Assembly (NCBI GenBank): GCA_032622095.1
Contig: CP136063.1
Location: 68,711,897-68,775,896, forward strand
DNA from: Siphonodentalium dalli
Lineage: Eukaryota; Mollusca; Scaphopoda; Gadilida; Siphonodentaliidae
DNA: 64,000 nucleotides
Direction: 5' to 3'
The translations under genes and the position numbers were made by a program. Positions 11,545 through 23,805 of the stretch are shown piece by piece (position 1 is the stretch's first letter; each line of letters opens with the position of its first letter). The notes under the pieces were generated by a model. That model saw only the letters and a program-made list of their open reading frames with translations, was not told where the DNA came from and ran no database searches.

Positions 11545-11950
11545 TCTAAATAGTTTTCGATGAACAGATCGCGCAAGGGACCCACGCCAATCTTCTCTGT
11601 TGGGTTTCCAATTGTTGGCTCATTAAATATGCACATATGCTTAAGATACAGTCGCACGATCCCGTAAGTCGGGTTTTGGATCCAAGTTAATAAAAATATC
11701 ATTGAAATAATCGGTTTCCCCAATAAACATCCATATATTCAATATACATGTTTTGGAGCAGAATTAGGCAGTCCATATTGGACGCCATCATGGAATTTAT
11801 TTTGTTTTGTTTTAATTTTCACACATAATTATTAGTTATGTGGATGGAGTTCTCATTAAACCTCACATCCTTGTATTGATTACAGTAATGCCCAAAGTAA
11901 TTGACCACTTAACCACATCAGAATTATTGGTAATTTTTCAGGATTTGAAA
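11545..11950 (-). repeat. Inverted partner of 5,212-5,660
   Basis: Reverse-complement copy of the segment at 5,212-5,660, including ACGCCAATCTTCTCTGTTGG and ATTGGACGCCATCATGGAAT. It joins directly onto the family E tandem array. Confidence 0.6.
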
Positions 11951-12372
11951 TCCTGAAAATTTACCAATAATTTTGCTGTGGTCAAGTGGTCAATTACTCT
12001 GAACATTACTGTATGAGGATAGAGTTATCATTGAACCTCAAATCCTTATATTGGTTACAGTAATGCCCAAAGTAATTGACCACTTAACCACAGCAGAATT
12101 ATGGGTATTTTTTCAGCATTTACAATCCTGACAAATTACCCATTATTCTGCTGTGGTCAAGTGGTCAATTGTTTTGAACATTACTGTATGATGATTGAGT
12201 TATCATTAAACCTCAAATCCTTATATTGGTTACAGTAATGCCCAAAGTAATTGACCCTTTAACCACAGCATAATTATGGGTAATTTTTCAGGATTTAGAA
12301 TCATGAAAAAAATACACACAAATTTGCTGTGATTAAGTGATCAATTACTTTGGACATTACTGTATGTAGATG
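11860..12372. mobile_element. Three tandem family E foldback elements
   Basis: Three units of 175 bp each contain a family E element: 11,883-12,011, 12,058-12,186 and 12,233-12,362. Each begins CAGTAATGCCCAAAGTAATT and ends with the inverse, finishing CATTACTG, with TA on both sides, the duplication typical of Tc1/mariner-type insertion. The two halves are complementary over nearly the whole length, so each unit folds into a long hairpin. The linker (CCTCAAATCCTTATATTGGT) is also repeated, so the array grew by tandem duplication rather than by three insertions. Confidence 0.7.
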
Positions 12373-12629
12373 GAGTTAAACCTCACATCAGTGTGTTGGG
12401 GATTTGGACCTTGACATGGGACCTTTGGTTTTTAACGCAACAAATGCGCGTACACCTTATACACAAATATCTTATGTAACCAGAGTTTTTCTTGGATAAG
12501 ATGAGTTTGAAGCCTGCTTACATTTCAAAATGTTGTCGGTTTTGTATTGTATGCAGCGAACTCGACGCGTTGAAGCAAAAGTTACAAAAGATAAAATGTG
12601 TATGTGACGAGACTATAATACAAATGAAA

Positions 12630-13330
12630 AAATAAATTGAGGGAGGGGTGGGCGATACAGGGAACCAATATCAATTTGTAGAGCGATAACGACCAATGTT
12701 GACATATTATGCATATCAACTCTACTGTTGCAACAAGGCTATAAAATAGGGGGGTGTCAGAATCTTAGTCATCTCTATATAGTGCCAGAATAGTCATTTA
12801 TGGAGTTTTATAAGATGTTGGGTTGGTTATATGGACTCGGAGAAAAGGGGTTTGTACCGATGAACTGACATAAATTAGTGGATCAATGTTGCCATGTAAT
12901 GCATCGCGACTGTACTAAAGCAGCAATGATATAAATTTGAGGGGGGGGGTCTGAAATTATCTCTATAGATGGCACCAGAATTATATAGAAAGGAAAAGCA
13001 ATTGATATACGTATACAGTATACTATAGTAATACCATAGACATATAAGTACAAGTATCACGAAATAAAATATTACGTAACATGACTATATACCGATGAAA
13101 GAAATAAATAAATTGGACCGGGATTAGAGGTTGGGTTGGTTATATGTGGATAATTGGATATGGAATTCATACCGATGAAACGATACAAACTAGTGGAGCG
13201 ATAAAGACCAATGTTGACACTTAGTCAGGCTACGCGGGGGAAATAGGGGTTGATACGATAGACCGAAATAAATTTGTCGAGTGATAATGACCAATGTTGA
13301 CGTATAAAGTAACACGACTGTACTGTCACA
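12630..13330. repeat. Worn repeats with ACCGATGAA / ACCAATGTTGAC motif
   Basis: The phrases TACCGATGAA, AGTGGAGCGATAA and GACCAATGTTGAC recur four to five times (near 12,665, 12,857, 13,093, 13,175 and 13,260) at uneven spacing, with TCTCTATA-containing linkers. A decayed tandem repeat. No coding region. Confidence 0.45.
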
Positions 13331-13404
13331 CAATTATCAGGGTGAACCGGTCAAATATGGACTCTAGTGCCCAATATCGAACAGCTCAGAAAACATTTGC
13401 AGGG

Positions 13405-13775
13405 CCATAAAATTTATTTAACATGGCATCTGCCATATACAAATCCATTTATGTCGATAAATCTCTTATTTTTAAAAAATTTAAGCTCAGACTTGGTGTC
13501 TGTGTTTGGGATACTTATATATTCCTAAAATGACAGGGTACAGCACGTAATTATTTTTAGATCGAAGAAATGATTTTTTTTTCAATGATAAAATTTAACA
13601 AAGGATTTCCCATTAAAATCGATTTATATCTATAAAACTGTAATTTTTCAAAATTTTGAGCTGAAACTTGGTGTATATGTATGTAATACTACTATATTCT
13701 TAAAATGACAGAGTTCAGCGCGTAATTATGTTTTAGATGGAAGAAATTGAATTTGTTTTCGATAATAAATTTGCA
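13405..13775. repeat. Two-copy tandem repeat, about 180 bp
   Basis: The two halves share ATTTAAGCTCAGACTTGGTG / ATTTTGAGCTGAAACTTGGT, then CTAAAATGACAGGGTACAGC / CTTAAAATGACAGAGTTCAG, then a GGAAGAAAT-type phrase. Diverged, non-coding. Confidence 0.5.
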
Positions 13776-14030
13776 GCGTGGAGTCGGAGGACGGGTCATC
13801 GAGGGCGCTCAATTTGTAAACAAAGTTTTGTCAATAGTCGTTTTGGTCAAACTATCCATTTTTAGACCGGGACAGCAGATCCGAATAGTAGCTAAGATGT
13901 ATTTAGATAGAATTATCAAAAGAATTTGACCGATCCGGGTAGATTTTAAGAAAATCGAGTGGAGAAATCTTGGTGATAATTCCAGAAAATAAAAATGGAG
14001 GAGAAACACAATTAAACTACCACAATGCAC

Positions 14031-14500
14031 TTCACTAAACTAGGGGTTCCCAATGGGTTACACATTATTTTCAGTCTATCAGATTATTTATATTTTCAAC
14101 AACAAGTGACTTTAAGTTTACAATTTCAGCCTGTCCTGACTCTATCAATACGATTTATCACATTTTCAAAAACATATTGTACACCGGTGGCGTTAACTTT
14201 ACAATTTAAGCATCTACGTGATTCTATCGGTACGATTGAGTAAGGTACAAATAAAAATATAAAAAATACACCAGGGGCTCCCAATAGGTGATATATTATT
14301 TTCAGGCTATCAGAGTATTTATATTTTCAACAACATATTATTACACCGGTGACTTTAAGTTTACAATTTCAGCCTGTCCTGACCCTATGGATACGATTTA
14401 TCATATTTTCAAAAACGTATTATACACCGGTGCCGTTAACTTTACAATTTCAGCATATACGTGATTCTATTGGTACGATTGAGTAAGGTACAAAAAAATC
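14031..14500. repeat. Two-copy tandem repeat of about 231 bp, each with two sub-units
   Basis: Units begin GGGGTTCCCAATGGGT and GGGGCTCCCAATAGGT. Within each, two subunits of about 115 bp share ACACCGGTG and TTTACAATTTCAGC. The open frame at 14,025-14,243 is an accident of the repeat. Confidence 0.6.
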
Positions 14501-14567
14501 TCCAAGAATACATTCGCCCTGTCCACCACACAATATCAAAATCACAGAAACTAGATACACCACATGT

Positions 14568-15055
14568 GGCGTAATAACTATCCCTTGACGGCCGCCCCTG
14601 TGCCTACGGTGTGACAACATAGGCCACAGAAGCAGGAACTGTGACGCGGTAAGGGGGACTAGGCGCCCACAAACAGCATCAGGAGCTTGGACACCCCGCC
14701 CCTACGCCCAGTGACAATTTCAACACCAACACCAGCGCCACCAGTAGTGGAAACAGTTGAGAAACAGGTTGAGAAGGGAACAGAGGATAAGACCGAGGAG
14801 GAAATGGGGGTAGAAGTTTTAGATGAAAGTGGAGACGATGAGATAGAGGAGGAAATGGAGGAGTGTTCGACGGAAGAGAGTTCAAAAGAGGAGAAGAAAA
14901 AGGCAGAGAAGAGGGATAGAAATAGGACATGCTCGCAGTCAGATTCTGACGAAGACAAAACTCATGCCCCCAAGAAACTCTTGGCACTGGTAGAGGATCT
15001 ACCCGTGATAATCGATGACGGCCCCTCAAGGAGGGAGTTACTTGACAACTCATGA
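14568..15055 (+). pseudogene. Tx1/L1-group LINE ORF1, zinc knuckle and acidic tail
   Basis: Positions 14,601-14,642 encode a CCHC zinc knuckle with spacing C-x2-C-x4-H-x4-C (CLRCDNIGHRSRNC). A stop codon (TGA, 14,586-14,588) lies a few codons upstream and a frameshift a few dozen bases downstream. The frame at 14,687-15,055 then gives a strongly acidic, Glu/Ser/Asp-rich tail with a basic KKKAEKRDRNR patch, as in the C-terminal part of Tx1-like ORF1 proteins. These proteins bind the LINE RNA in the ribonucleoprotein particle. The stop and frameshift show the copy is dead. Its likely N-terminal part is at 10,461-10,874. Confidence 0.65.
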
Positions 15056-15290
15056 TGGAGATGTACACCAAGAGTAAAACTATGGATGTTATGACACGGA
15101 ACTGTCCCCAGATACACGAACATTCAATTTGGACCCTAACACGACCCGGACCGCCCATGGATTACGAATATTACACATTCGGCTTAAGCCGTATGCTTGC
15201 ATTGTATGCTCATTATTTGTTTATATGTTTAATCCTCTCACCCAGGTATGTTCAATGTTCAGTAGTTCACCTTCAACCTCAAACCAATCA

Positions 15291-18200
15291 TGGATAGATA
15301 GCCTCGATCAATTGCAATGGCTTGGGTCAACATAAAAAACGTCACATTTTAAATTATTTATCGGACCATAATGGAATTAACATATTATTTTTACAAGAGA
15401 CTCATATAACAAATTTATATGAAGCCAGAAATATTTCAAAATCAATGAACTGCGATGGCTTTTGGTCATTCGGTTCAAACCGGTCATCAAAAAACCTGAA
15501 TTGCAAAATACATAAATATAATTATGATTTCGAAGGACGCTATTTCATTGTGGACGCAGATATTGATGGTCAAAAAGTCAGGCTTATTAATGTCTACGGC
15601 CCCAACACCCAAGGTGATAGGAAGACATTCTTCGAAAACATAGTTAAGCACCTTGTTACAAGTACCCCGATTATACTAGGAGGCGACTTCAATTTTATAA
15701 CTGATTCGAAACTTGGCAAAATAGGAGGTGATCATACCCTTACGGCCACAGGTAAAACGTGGCCGAATACAATTTCACAATTTGAAATGACTGATGTTTA
15801 TAGACATTTAAATAGTCGATCTATATGCACGACATGGCGACAGAGAGATGTAGCGACGCGTCTCGACCGTTTCTACGTCTCTAAGTCGCTCATGCCGTTT
15901 GTAAAAGATTGCAATCAACTTGTCGTCGGTTTTTCAGACCACGACCTTATCCACTTCGCGTTGTCTGATATTCAGTGTCAGTCCATTGGACCTGGGTATT
16001 GGAAAGCCAATAACTCATTATTTCATTTGCAAGAATTTCGTGACGAACTTAAAACTTTCTGGTATGCAATCACAAGTGAGATAATGATGACACTGCAACC
16101 ACCGACTGGTGGGAAAACACTAAACAGCGCATCAAAGATTTCATAGTTGCATTCTCAACAAGTAATTCTCGTAAAGACAGATCCACTGTAATGGACATGC
16201 AAAAATTATATTATTCCTTAATTGATGCTGAAAAAACAAACCCCGGCCATTACACCGAACAAATAGTCGAATTGCGTAACAATATTAGAGATTTACAATC
16301 AAAAGCTACAATTGGCGCCCATATTAGAGCTAAAGCTAATTTCCTCGACCACCAGGAGGAGCCGTTTCTTTCTTCTCTCGTCTTGAAAGAAAACGTGCAT
16401 CTCAAAAAATAATTTCAAATATTAAAGATGGTGAACATACATACACCGAAACAAACGATATTTTATGCAAATTCCGGGAATTTTATTCAAACTTATTCAC
16501 AAAGGAGGAAATTGAAGAGGGTGCTTGCAATTCATTTCTCAAGGATCTTCCCCAAATTTCTTCTTTAGACTCAGCAATGTGCGAGTCGCCAATCACATTA
16601 TCTGAAATTAAAAAAGCTGTCAAAGACATGCAACAGGATAAATCACCAGGTAGTGACGGCTTAGCAAAATAATTTTATGCAACATTCATCGACATGTTAG
16701 CGCCCACACTTCTCGAAGTGTATTCCGATGTTTTCAACAATAAGGCACTTTCGCCATCACAAAAGCTTTCACTAATTGTACTTCTTCAAACAGACCCTTT
16801 ACATCCAGAAGAGATGGGCAATTATCGACATATTAGTCTTCTTAATTACGACTATAAAATTCTATCGAAAATCTTCAGCAACAGACTACGCAATGTGATA
16901 TCATCAATAGTTCATCCCGATCAAACGTGTGGCGTGCCGGGAAGAACTATTCTTGATAATGCACATTTGTTACGGAATGTTGTTGATTATACTAATCAGA
17001 AGAATGATGAATGCACTTTTATAGCACTAGATCAAGCAAAGGCTTTTGACAGAGTAAATCATGATTATTTACTCAAAACATTAACAGCCTTCGGCTTCGG
17101 CGATAATTTCATCGCATGGGTGAAAGTATTTTATACTGATATTTGTTCCAGTGTCTTGGTTAATCATTATGTATCAGATCCATTCCCTGTCACCCGATCC
17201 GTAAGGCAAGGGTACAGCCTCTCACCTCTATTGTATGTTTTATGCATAGAGCCATTCCTTATTCACCTGCGTAATAATCCGAAAATTTTGGGTTTGAAAA
17301 TGCCATGTACATCAGAAGTGGTCAAGCTCAGTGCGTTCGCCGATGATGTAACAGCCATTCTCACATCTGAAAATTCCATCGGCGAATTATTCAAATCTTG
17401 TTTTCTTTTTGGAAAAGCCTCTGGCTCAAAATTAAACATGCACAAAACATGTGGCATTTTTCTCGGGAAATGGAAATCCCGCTCTGACCATCCCTTTGGG
17501 ATTTCGTGGGCAAAGCACGCTACAATTGTTGGCATACAGTTTGGAAACCATATATAACTGCCGACGATCATTTTCATAAAGTATATACTAAATTTGATGC
17601 CTCATGCAATAATTTATATGACAGAAAATTCTCCCACTTCGGGAGAGCCAAACACATAAATGTTTGTGCCTGTAGCAAGTTATGGTATTATGTAGGCATA
17701 GTACCAATACCTAAGCATTATACCAAATTATTTCAAAAATCTATGTTTTCACATTTCTGGAAAATTAAAGGTGAGCCACTTGCGCGTTCTGTGTGTCACA
17801 ATGATGTTCTCAACGGAGGCATTAATTTGTGCCACATTCCAACAAAACAAGCAGCTTTTTATCTTAGCCATATTCAAAGGCTCATAAATAATCCTGATGT
17901 GCGATGGAAATATTTTGCCATCTATTGGATTGGATTCTCACTCCGGCATTATAGGCCGGATTTTGCATCCAATCTCATACCTCACAGCATGGACTATACT
18001 CCATTATTTTATTTACAATGTCTTTCCGCTCTCAGGGCGTTCAAATCTTGTATGGACTCAGTTGAGTTCAAAAATATAACAACCAAACAATTTTATGATG
18101 TTCTAAATGTCTAAAGTCATTCGGAAATCAAATGTTGAACAAAATTGTCCAACGTTTGATTTTAAAATTACTTGGACCAATCTTTCTGATAAATTTCTAG

Positions 18201-18721
18201 ACCCATTTTGTCGATCAACATGTTGGCGCGTAATTCATGAAATCCTGCCAACAAATTATAAATTACATAATTTTCATATTGCACGGGATAATCGATGCTG
18301 TCTATGCAAAGAGGAAGCCGAGACTATACAGCACCTGTTTGTCGACTGCAAAAATATACAATTATTATGGCTACTCATTTTCAACTGGATTTCAAATCTT
18401 GTCACAGACATTAAAGTATCACCATCTGCTAAATCAATCAGATTTCTGCACCTTCCAGCAGACTTTGCAAAAACACAACGTTCAGCAAGTTTAACCCTCA
18501 TTTCGGAGGCTATCAATACAATTTGGTTTGAAAGAAACGAAACCAAATTCATGCGCAAATGCATTTATAGAGACAGCCTCGTTGTCGCCTTTCTAGCGCG
18601 ACTTCGTTTGCGAATTTTGAGGGACTTTAGGCGTCTCGAGAGGTTCAATTTCCATGAATATTGGGCACAAAATAATGATATATGTCAAGTCATAAATGAC
18701 AAAGTTGTTTTCACATTTTAA
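15291..18721 (+). pseudogene. Tx1/L1-group LINE ORF2 (endonuclease + reverse transcriptase), broken
   Basis: The probable start is ATG 15,291. Conceptual reading gives an APE-type endonuclease (SINCNGLG, then LFLQETH, GGDFNF, RLDRFYVS and the SDHD catalytic motif; open frame 15,322-16,146), a linker, then a reverse transcriptase with NYRHISLLNYDYK, ALDQAKAFDRVNH, RQGYSLSPLLY and the FADD active site at 17,336-17,347. The C-terminal zinc motif CCLCKEEAETIQHLFVDC lies at about 18,298-18,351. Defects are a stop just after the start region (TAG 15,295-15,297 in the endonuclease frame), frameshifts near 16,105, 16,365, 17,510 and 18,110, and an in-frame TAA at 16,670-16,672. The catalytic motifs survive but the protein cannot be made. 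The SLSPLLY and FADD motifs favour the L1/Tx1 group over CR1. Confidence 0.85.
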
Positions 18722-20728
18722 AGTATGTTCGCATTTTTTCCCATTGTCTTTTGTTTTTCATATTAATGCATAGCGCATATCTACATACCAACACATTTCG
18801 ATAATCATAATACCCGCTCACACACAGTGCGATCTAAAATTGGCAGGCCACTTTAACGACATAGTACGCACGTGAACCACGAATCACGCGGCAGGCAACA
18901 TATGGCGCCCTAATCAATCAATTATCCAATAAGTAATGTCAATAAATATTATACAGATGGCAGTTTGAGACGACAAACACAGTCCCATTCCACACATTAG
19001 CGTACCATGTGTATTGTTCTGAGACCATAAGTCTGAGATTTTGTTAAATGTGACACCATATCAGCATGGTGCCGCAATTAAAAAATAAATGCTCAGAGTC
19101 ATTTTACATCTCGGAAACCGTGCCGACAATCCAACTTTTATCAGCATTTCCGGCGGTCAACCCCTACTGTGATATCACCGTCCTAATCGGTTTTTAACGG
19201 CTGCCGGGAACATTTGTAAATACATACGTTGCAAATTAACCTTCCTTTTCCAGCTGCATGCTTTGTAATATTGTAATATGTATAAGGGCGTCTGAGAACC
19301 CATACATCTGTAACATTCATATCATAATAAATCATTTTGTCTCTAAAAAAAAATGTATCGGGCGTAAAATAATGTCTGAAAAAAAAATTCTGACTGCAGC
19401 TTCTCGCGGGGACGGATCTCCGGCGGGCACTTTGACCATCTCGTAGGGTGGGCATCATCCCCAAAATATGGGATGTCCAGCCGACAAGAGAGGTCCGCAA
19501 TGGCCCCGGGCTGTCTAAAAAAAATAATAATATGACCATACGATAACGTAATTAACGTACACATGAGCTAGGATTTCGATTTCGGTATAGGATATTCCCC
19601 GAGCTGTCGGGCATTCGGAAAAATAGTTCACAGAGGCGAAGCCGAGGTATTTATTTGGACGAATGCCCGACAGCGAGGGGAATATCAGTCTTAAACCTAA
19701 GTATTTAAAGAATAACAAGACGAAATTTAAAATTTTCGCTATAATTTTACTTAGAAATTTGTCAATGATATTACAATGTATGATATATTTAACTAAAAGT
19801 CAATACAAAATTTAACGAAAAATGTGAACATGACCATTAAACAAGTTCTGAGTCTGTCAGACAAATAAAGACGTGTACGCATATTCAGTTGCCACTTTAA
19901 ATAGTGATCCGGAGACTTGGAATTGAAATCGTCATTAAAACGTTTCAATCGACCCCCCCCCCCCCCCGCCCCATGAACACTGTTCAAGTCTGCGATATGT
20001 CCTACTTGGCTGTGCATGTATAAACAAATAAACACAATATTTCTTACTCACATGATGTTAGATCTCAGATAACACATGTGTGGAAGTCTAATTGACACCA
20101 GTGCATATGTGTTAACAGCATGGACACCTTCCAGCTACAACAAACATTTAATTTGCCTGATAGTGTGCGTCCTCGCTGCATCGACTTCGCTTACCAAGGC
20201 ATTGTCACAAATCCAAATTATCGCTTTGAACTGGAATTCACTGGGCCGCGTTGACAGTCCAGTTATTCGATGAGTGGTGATTGGGATATCAAGTTTATTA
20301 TTCATTTGATTGTTATGAACCATTGTATACTTACCGTGTTTGAATTATAAAATGGTCGTGAATATAGGAATATATGGTGAATACAGGACGAATGTGGACA
20401 TCCCAAAAATTTGTGTCTAGCTGTGTCCTGGTTTCTTCTGACATGTTTTGGGAGTTCAAAGAAACAAACGCCCCTGTTTGAAAGCTGGTCGATTGCGGTC
20501 TGTCCGTGAGTGATATATCACATGCTGATTATATTAGTTTTGCGATTAACCAACAACTCATGAGTTGATCCTAATAATATCATGCATAAATGACGATTGT
20601 CTCACTCATCACCAGCGACATCAGTTCACCTTAAATGTGTTAACTATAACGCGCGCTACCTATGTTGTGTTCACGAGAATAAATGCACCCACAAAGTGGG
20701 TGTATTCTAAGATCTACACATATCCACC
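18722..20728. other. LINE 3' region and spacer; one 27-bp stem hairpin
   Basis: The first few hundred bases may be LINE 3' UTR, but no clear poly-A end or target duplication was found. At 19,588-19,687 two arms (GATATTCCCC..GCTGTCGGG and its complement, ending CATTCG) of about 27 bp face each other across about 45 bp. A 15-16-base C run lies near 19,952. No gene is supported. Confidence 0.4.
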
Positions 20729-20944
20729 ATGGAATCAGGTGATGAATTTAGAAGTACTATGACCCAGTCAACGTATAGATTGGAATCGTAATCAGACGAG
20801 GACCATGTTTCGTTTGTCGGAATTTCGACACAAGATATACTTTCTGACGTATTAGGTTTAGAAGAGGACTTGAACGTTCGGAATAGTGAATCGGACCACA
20901 ACGTATTACCGGATTATGGCGACACAGTGGAGTCTGCATTGTAA
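20729..20944 (+). other. Unrecognised acidic reading frame with one internal stop
   Basis: ATG 20,729 has a strong context (CCACCATGG). The frame runs 71 codons to TAA 20,942-20,944, broken once by TAA at 20,789-20,791. The second part is acidic and looks protein-like (SDEDHVSF, then DILSDVLGLEEDLNV). It may be the acidic N-terminus of a decayed transposase or a host exon. No domain is recognised and the call is weak. Confidence 0.25.
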
Positions 20945-21536
20945 TCACCGAACACTGTTCAGTTTCTCATTTTATTGATTAGACACACCAATTTCACCTT
21001 CCGGTGTGTCAGCAAGTGGAGAGCACACCAAACAATGACTTGTGATTGTTATGACAATACCTGGGGACTATTTTAATATTTCCCAGTTATTGTTAAAATA
21101 ATGCACAGTTATTGTTATCAGCGGGTAATCGGCTGGATATTGTGCAAGGGAGAACAATAGAAAATATGGCGATTGTGGTTTAAATTCCAGTATTGTCTCC
21201 AGGCCAGCCGGAGTGATTGAGATTTTCCAATTGCACGCGACATTTATATTTTAGGCAACTCAAATGCAAATATTTGACAGTCCATAATATGTTATAATTA
21301 TGTTCTCAATAAAATGTAAACCCCGGCTACGAATGAAATTCACTGTGCATAATTCCGATAGTAATGACTCCCCTCATTTTGGAACGCCGGCCATTGAAAG
21401 ACGTTTATTTCAGTAAGCCCACCGATCTACGTGGTCGCAAAAGTTCAAAACCGCAGTGTCGTATTAGATCATAATTGGTGAAGTCACATATTCAGATATG
21501 ATCTATGTACGACTAAAAGCGTCCGGCTTTGGTTCG
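20945..21536. other. No feature recognised
   Basis: Spacer with a few short direct repeats (CAGTTATTGTTA occurs twice near 21,080 and 21,108). No coding or mobile element is supported. Confidence 0.4.
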
Positions 21537-21770
21537 ATATATAGAAGCATATAAAAGAGTGTCGTCTGCTCATGTTTGTCTGGGGCTCTGTATGGGTGAA
21601 ATTAAAAAATTGTTAAAGAATACAAGAACAAATTATTAAAATTGTAAAAAATTGTTAGGCCAATGCATTCTCTTATATATGCGAGGCGACCTATGGTCGA
21701 CTCGCATATATAAGAGAATGCATTGGCACAGGGTAAAAAATCCCGACTTACGACTGGATTTGATATGGCG
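21537..21770 (-). mobile_element. Family A hairpin element, partial, minus orientation
   Basis: Contains the internal spacer (TCGTCTGCTCATGTTTGTCT) and one complete hairpin at 21,659-21,727, then the subterminal sequence (TCCCGACTTACGACTGGATT). It stops at GATATGGCG, seven bases short of the terminus. The other half is missing. Confidence 0.7.
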
Positions 21771-21940
21771 TTATGATGCAGGAATTCATACGACGTAGTA
21801 AGATCGTTTAAAACATCAATATTATAAGCTGAAGGGGTCACTTTTATCACGCGACGTGCTTAATATTTCGTGCGGTCGAGTATATCGCTTAACGAATAAG
21901 TGCGTTTGAGTACCTCGCTTTACGAAATCTCACAGCTAAG

Positions 21941-23051
21941 GGTGGATACACACATGCATGTAATCTCTGTAATTATCGTGTATTTGGCGTTTTACATGGG
22001 TCATACAGACAAAGTAATATGTGTCCACTGACAACACAATAATTGCCGACGTGTTGACCGCATTGAGTTATAGTTCCAATTAAGTCGGAATGTAGAGAAG
22101 CTGCAATCTTGGACCGAGTCGCCAGGCCACTTAACATAATTGTTCGTGTGATAATCGATAATCTATATGGTGGACGTTCTACTTAAATAATTACCAGTTC
22201 TCTCTTGATATTTATAGCAGTGGTGGATCAGGATTTCCCCGACGCAGGGGCTATATATGATCCCCGACGCAGGGGCTATATATGACCACAAAAGCTACCA
22301 GGCGGGGGTGGCTAACTCTGAGCTATTTAAGTAAAATATTGCCGACGTGTTGACCCCATTGAGTTCTAGTTCCAATTAAGTCGGAATGTAGAGAAGCTGC
22401 AATCTTGGACCGAGTCGCCAGGCCAATTAACATAATTGTTCGTGTGATAATCGATAATCCATATGGTGGACGTTCTACTTAAATAATTACCAGTTCTCTC
22501 TTGATATTTATAGCAGTGGTGGATCAGGATTTCCCCGACGCAGGGGCTATATATGATCCCCGACGCAGGGGCTATATATGACCACAAAAGCTACCAGGCG
22601 GGGTGGCTAACTCTGAGCTATTTAAGTAAAACATATTATATTATACCGTCTTGCCCAGATTATTCCGACCGATACATTCAACCAAGTCCCTTAGCGATTT
22701 GAAGCTTTCGAGACCCTACGCCAAACAAGCATCATGGTCGAATATGTTCTATAGCAAGCCTGTATATGCCAGACGTATCGCTTCTGGTGTTCGTGCATTA
22801 ATAAAATGCCATATATCACACAGACTTGACTAATTTCCACATCCGTAAGAGAAGACATGATTTGGACTGGTCTTAAATGTCCTGCCAGCAGACAGTTTGT
22901 CTTCGCTTGTCACTACTGACTTCTCTGGCCTGTTAACAATGAACCGCTCGCGCGCAAGTGATTAATGTTGTCAATAATTGATATGGCCATGTAAAATACA
23001 TGTAATACATGTATTTTACATACAGAAATTACATGCATGTGTGTATCCACC
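21941..23051. mobile_element. Family F element with 30-bp inverted ends
   Basis: The left end GGTGGATACACACATGCATG (continuing TAATCTCTGTA) at 21,941-21,971 is matched in reverse complement at 23,021-23,051 with one mismatch. The 1.1 kb between carries a near-perfect 296-bp tandem duplication (22,042-22,633) and, just inside the right end, a palindrome ATGTAAAATACATGTA / TACATGTATTTTACAT. No target duplication is obvious and there is no transposase. Probably a non-autonomous DNA transposon. Confidence 0.55.
22042..22633. repeat. 296-bp tandem duplication
   Basis: Two head-to-tail copies begin ATTGCCGACGTGTTGACC at 22,042 and 22,338, with very few differences. Each contains a doublet of CCCCGACGCAGGGGCTATAT. 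A recent event inside family F. Confidence 0.85.
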
Positions 23052-23056
23052 ATAAA

Positions 23057-23512
23057 TGTGACCGCCATATCAAATCCAGTCGTAAGTCGGGATTTTTTTT
23101 ACCCTGTGCCAATGCATTCTGTTACATATGCGAGTCGACCATAGGTCGCCTCGCATATATAAGAGAATGCATTGGCCTAACAATTTTTTATCATTTTTTT
23201 AAAAATAAATGTTTCTTACAATTTTTAGGACATAAAATAAAAAACATCCATTACCCTGCAGGGAGCCCCACACATATATAGAAGCATATAGAAGAGTGTC
23301 GTCTGCTCATGTTTGTCTGGGCTCTGTATGGGTGAAATTATAAAATTGTTAAAGAATACAAGAAACAATTATTAAAATTGTAAAAAATTGTTAGGCCAAT
23401 GCATTCTCTTATATATGCGAGGCGACCTATGGTCGACTCGCATATATAAGAGAATGCATTGGCACAGGGTAAAAAATCCCGAATTACGACTGGATTTGAT
23501 ATGGCGGTCACA
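23057..23512 (-). mobile_element. Family A hairpin element, complete
   Basis: Full-length copy, 456 bp, with inverted ends TGTGACCGCCATATCAAATC and its complement, and both hairpins (23,108-23,176 and 23,395-23,463). The internal spacer is in the opposite sense to the copy at 7,905. AA flanks both sides, where TA is seen elsewhere, suggesting a 2-bp target site. It lies five bases from the end of family F. No coding capacity. Confidence 0.8.
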
Positions 23513-23805
23513 AATGAGATTCCCGATATCGTCTGCTAAATTGCTTTATTTTTGGAGAATTCCAATGTCCAAAACAAAATGAAAATGCAAGCTGGTTAGA
23601 TCATGTCATGAATCTCTACTCTAGCTATCGTCCATTGAGATCATATTCCACTAGTACAAAACCTTGGACATTTTTGAAGTTTGGACAGGGAACCTTATAA
23701 AGTCGAAAACATAACGCGGGGAATATATTTCTTAGTTATTACATGTTACTTAATAAAGCAATGTACTTCACTTTAAGTGAAGGACCCAACTCTAAATTTC
23801 ACGAT
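23513..23805. other. Spacer with inverted copy of the 7,880/8,455 repeat
   Basis: At 23,645-23,668, ATTCCACTAGTACAAAACCT is the reverse complement of the phrase flanking the family A copy at 7,880-7,905 and recurring at 8,455-8,480. No gene. Confidence 0.45.

Noticed and set aside
20076-20275. Small secreted protein
   Set aside because: The hydrophobic patch is modest and internal; there is no cleavage-site pattern, splice donor or homology that I recognise.
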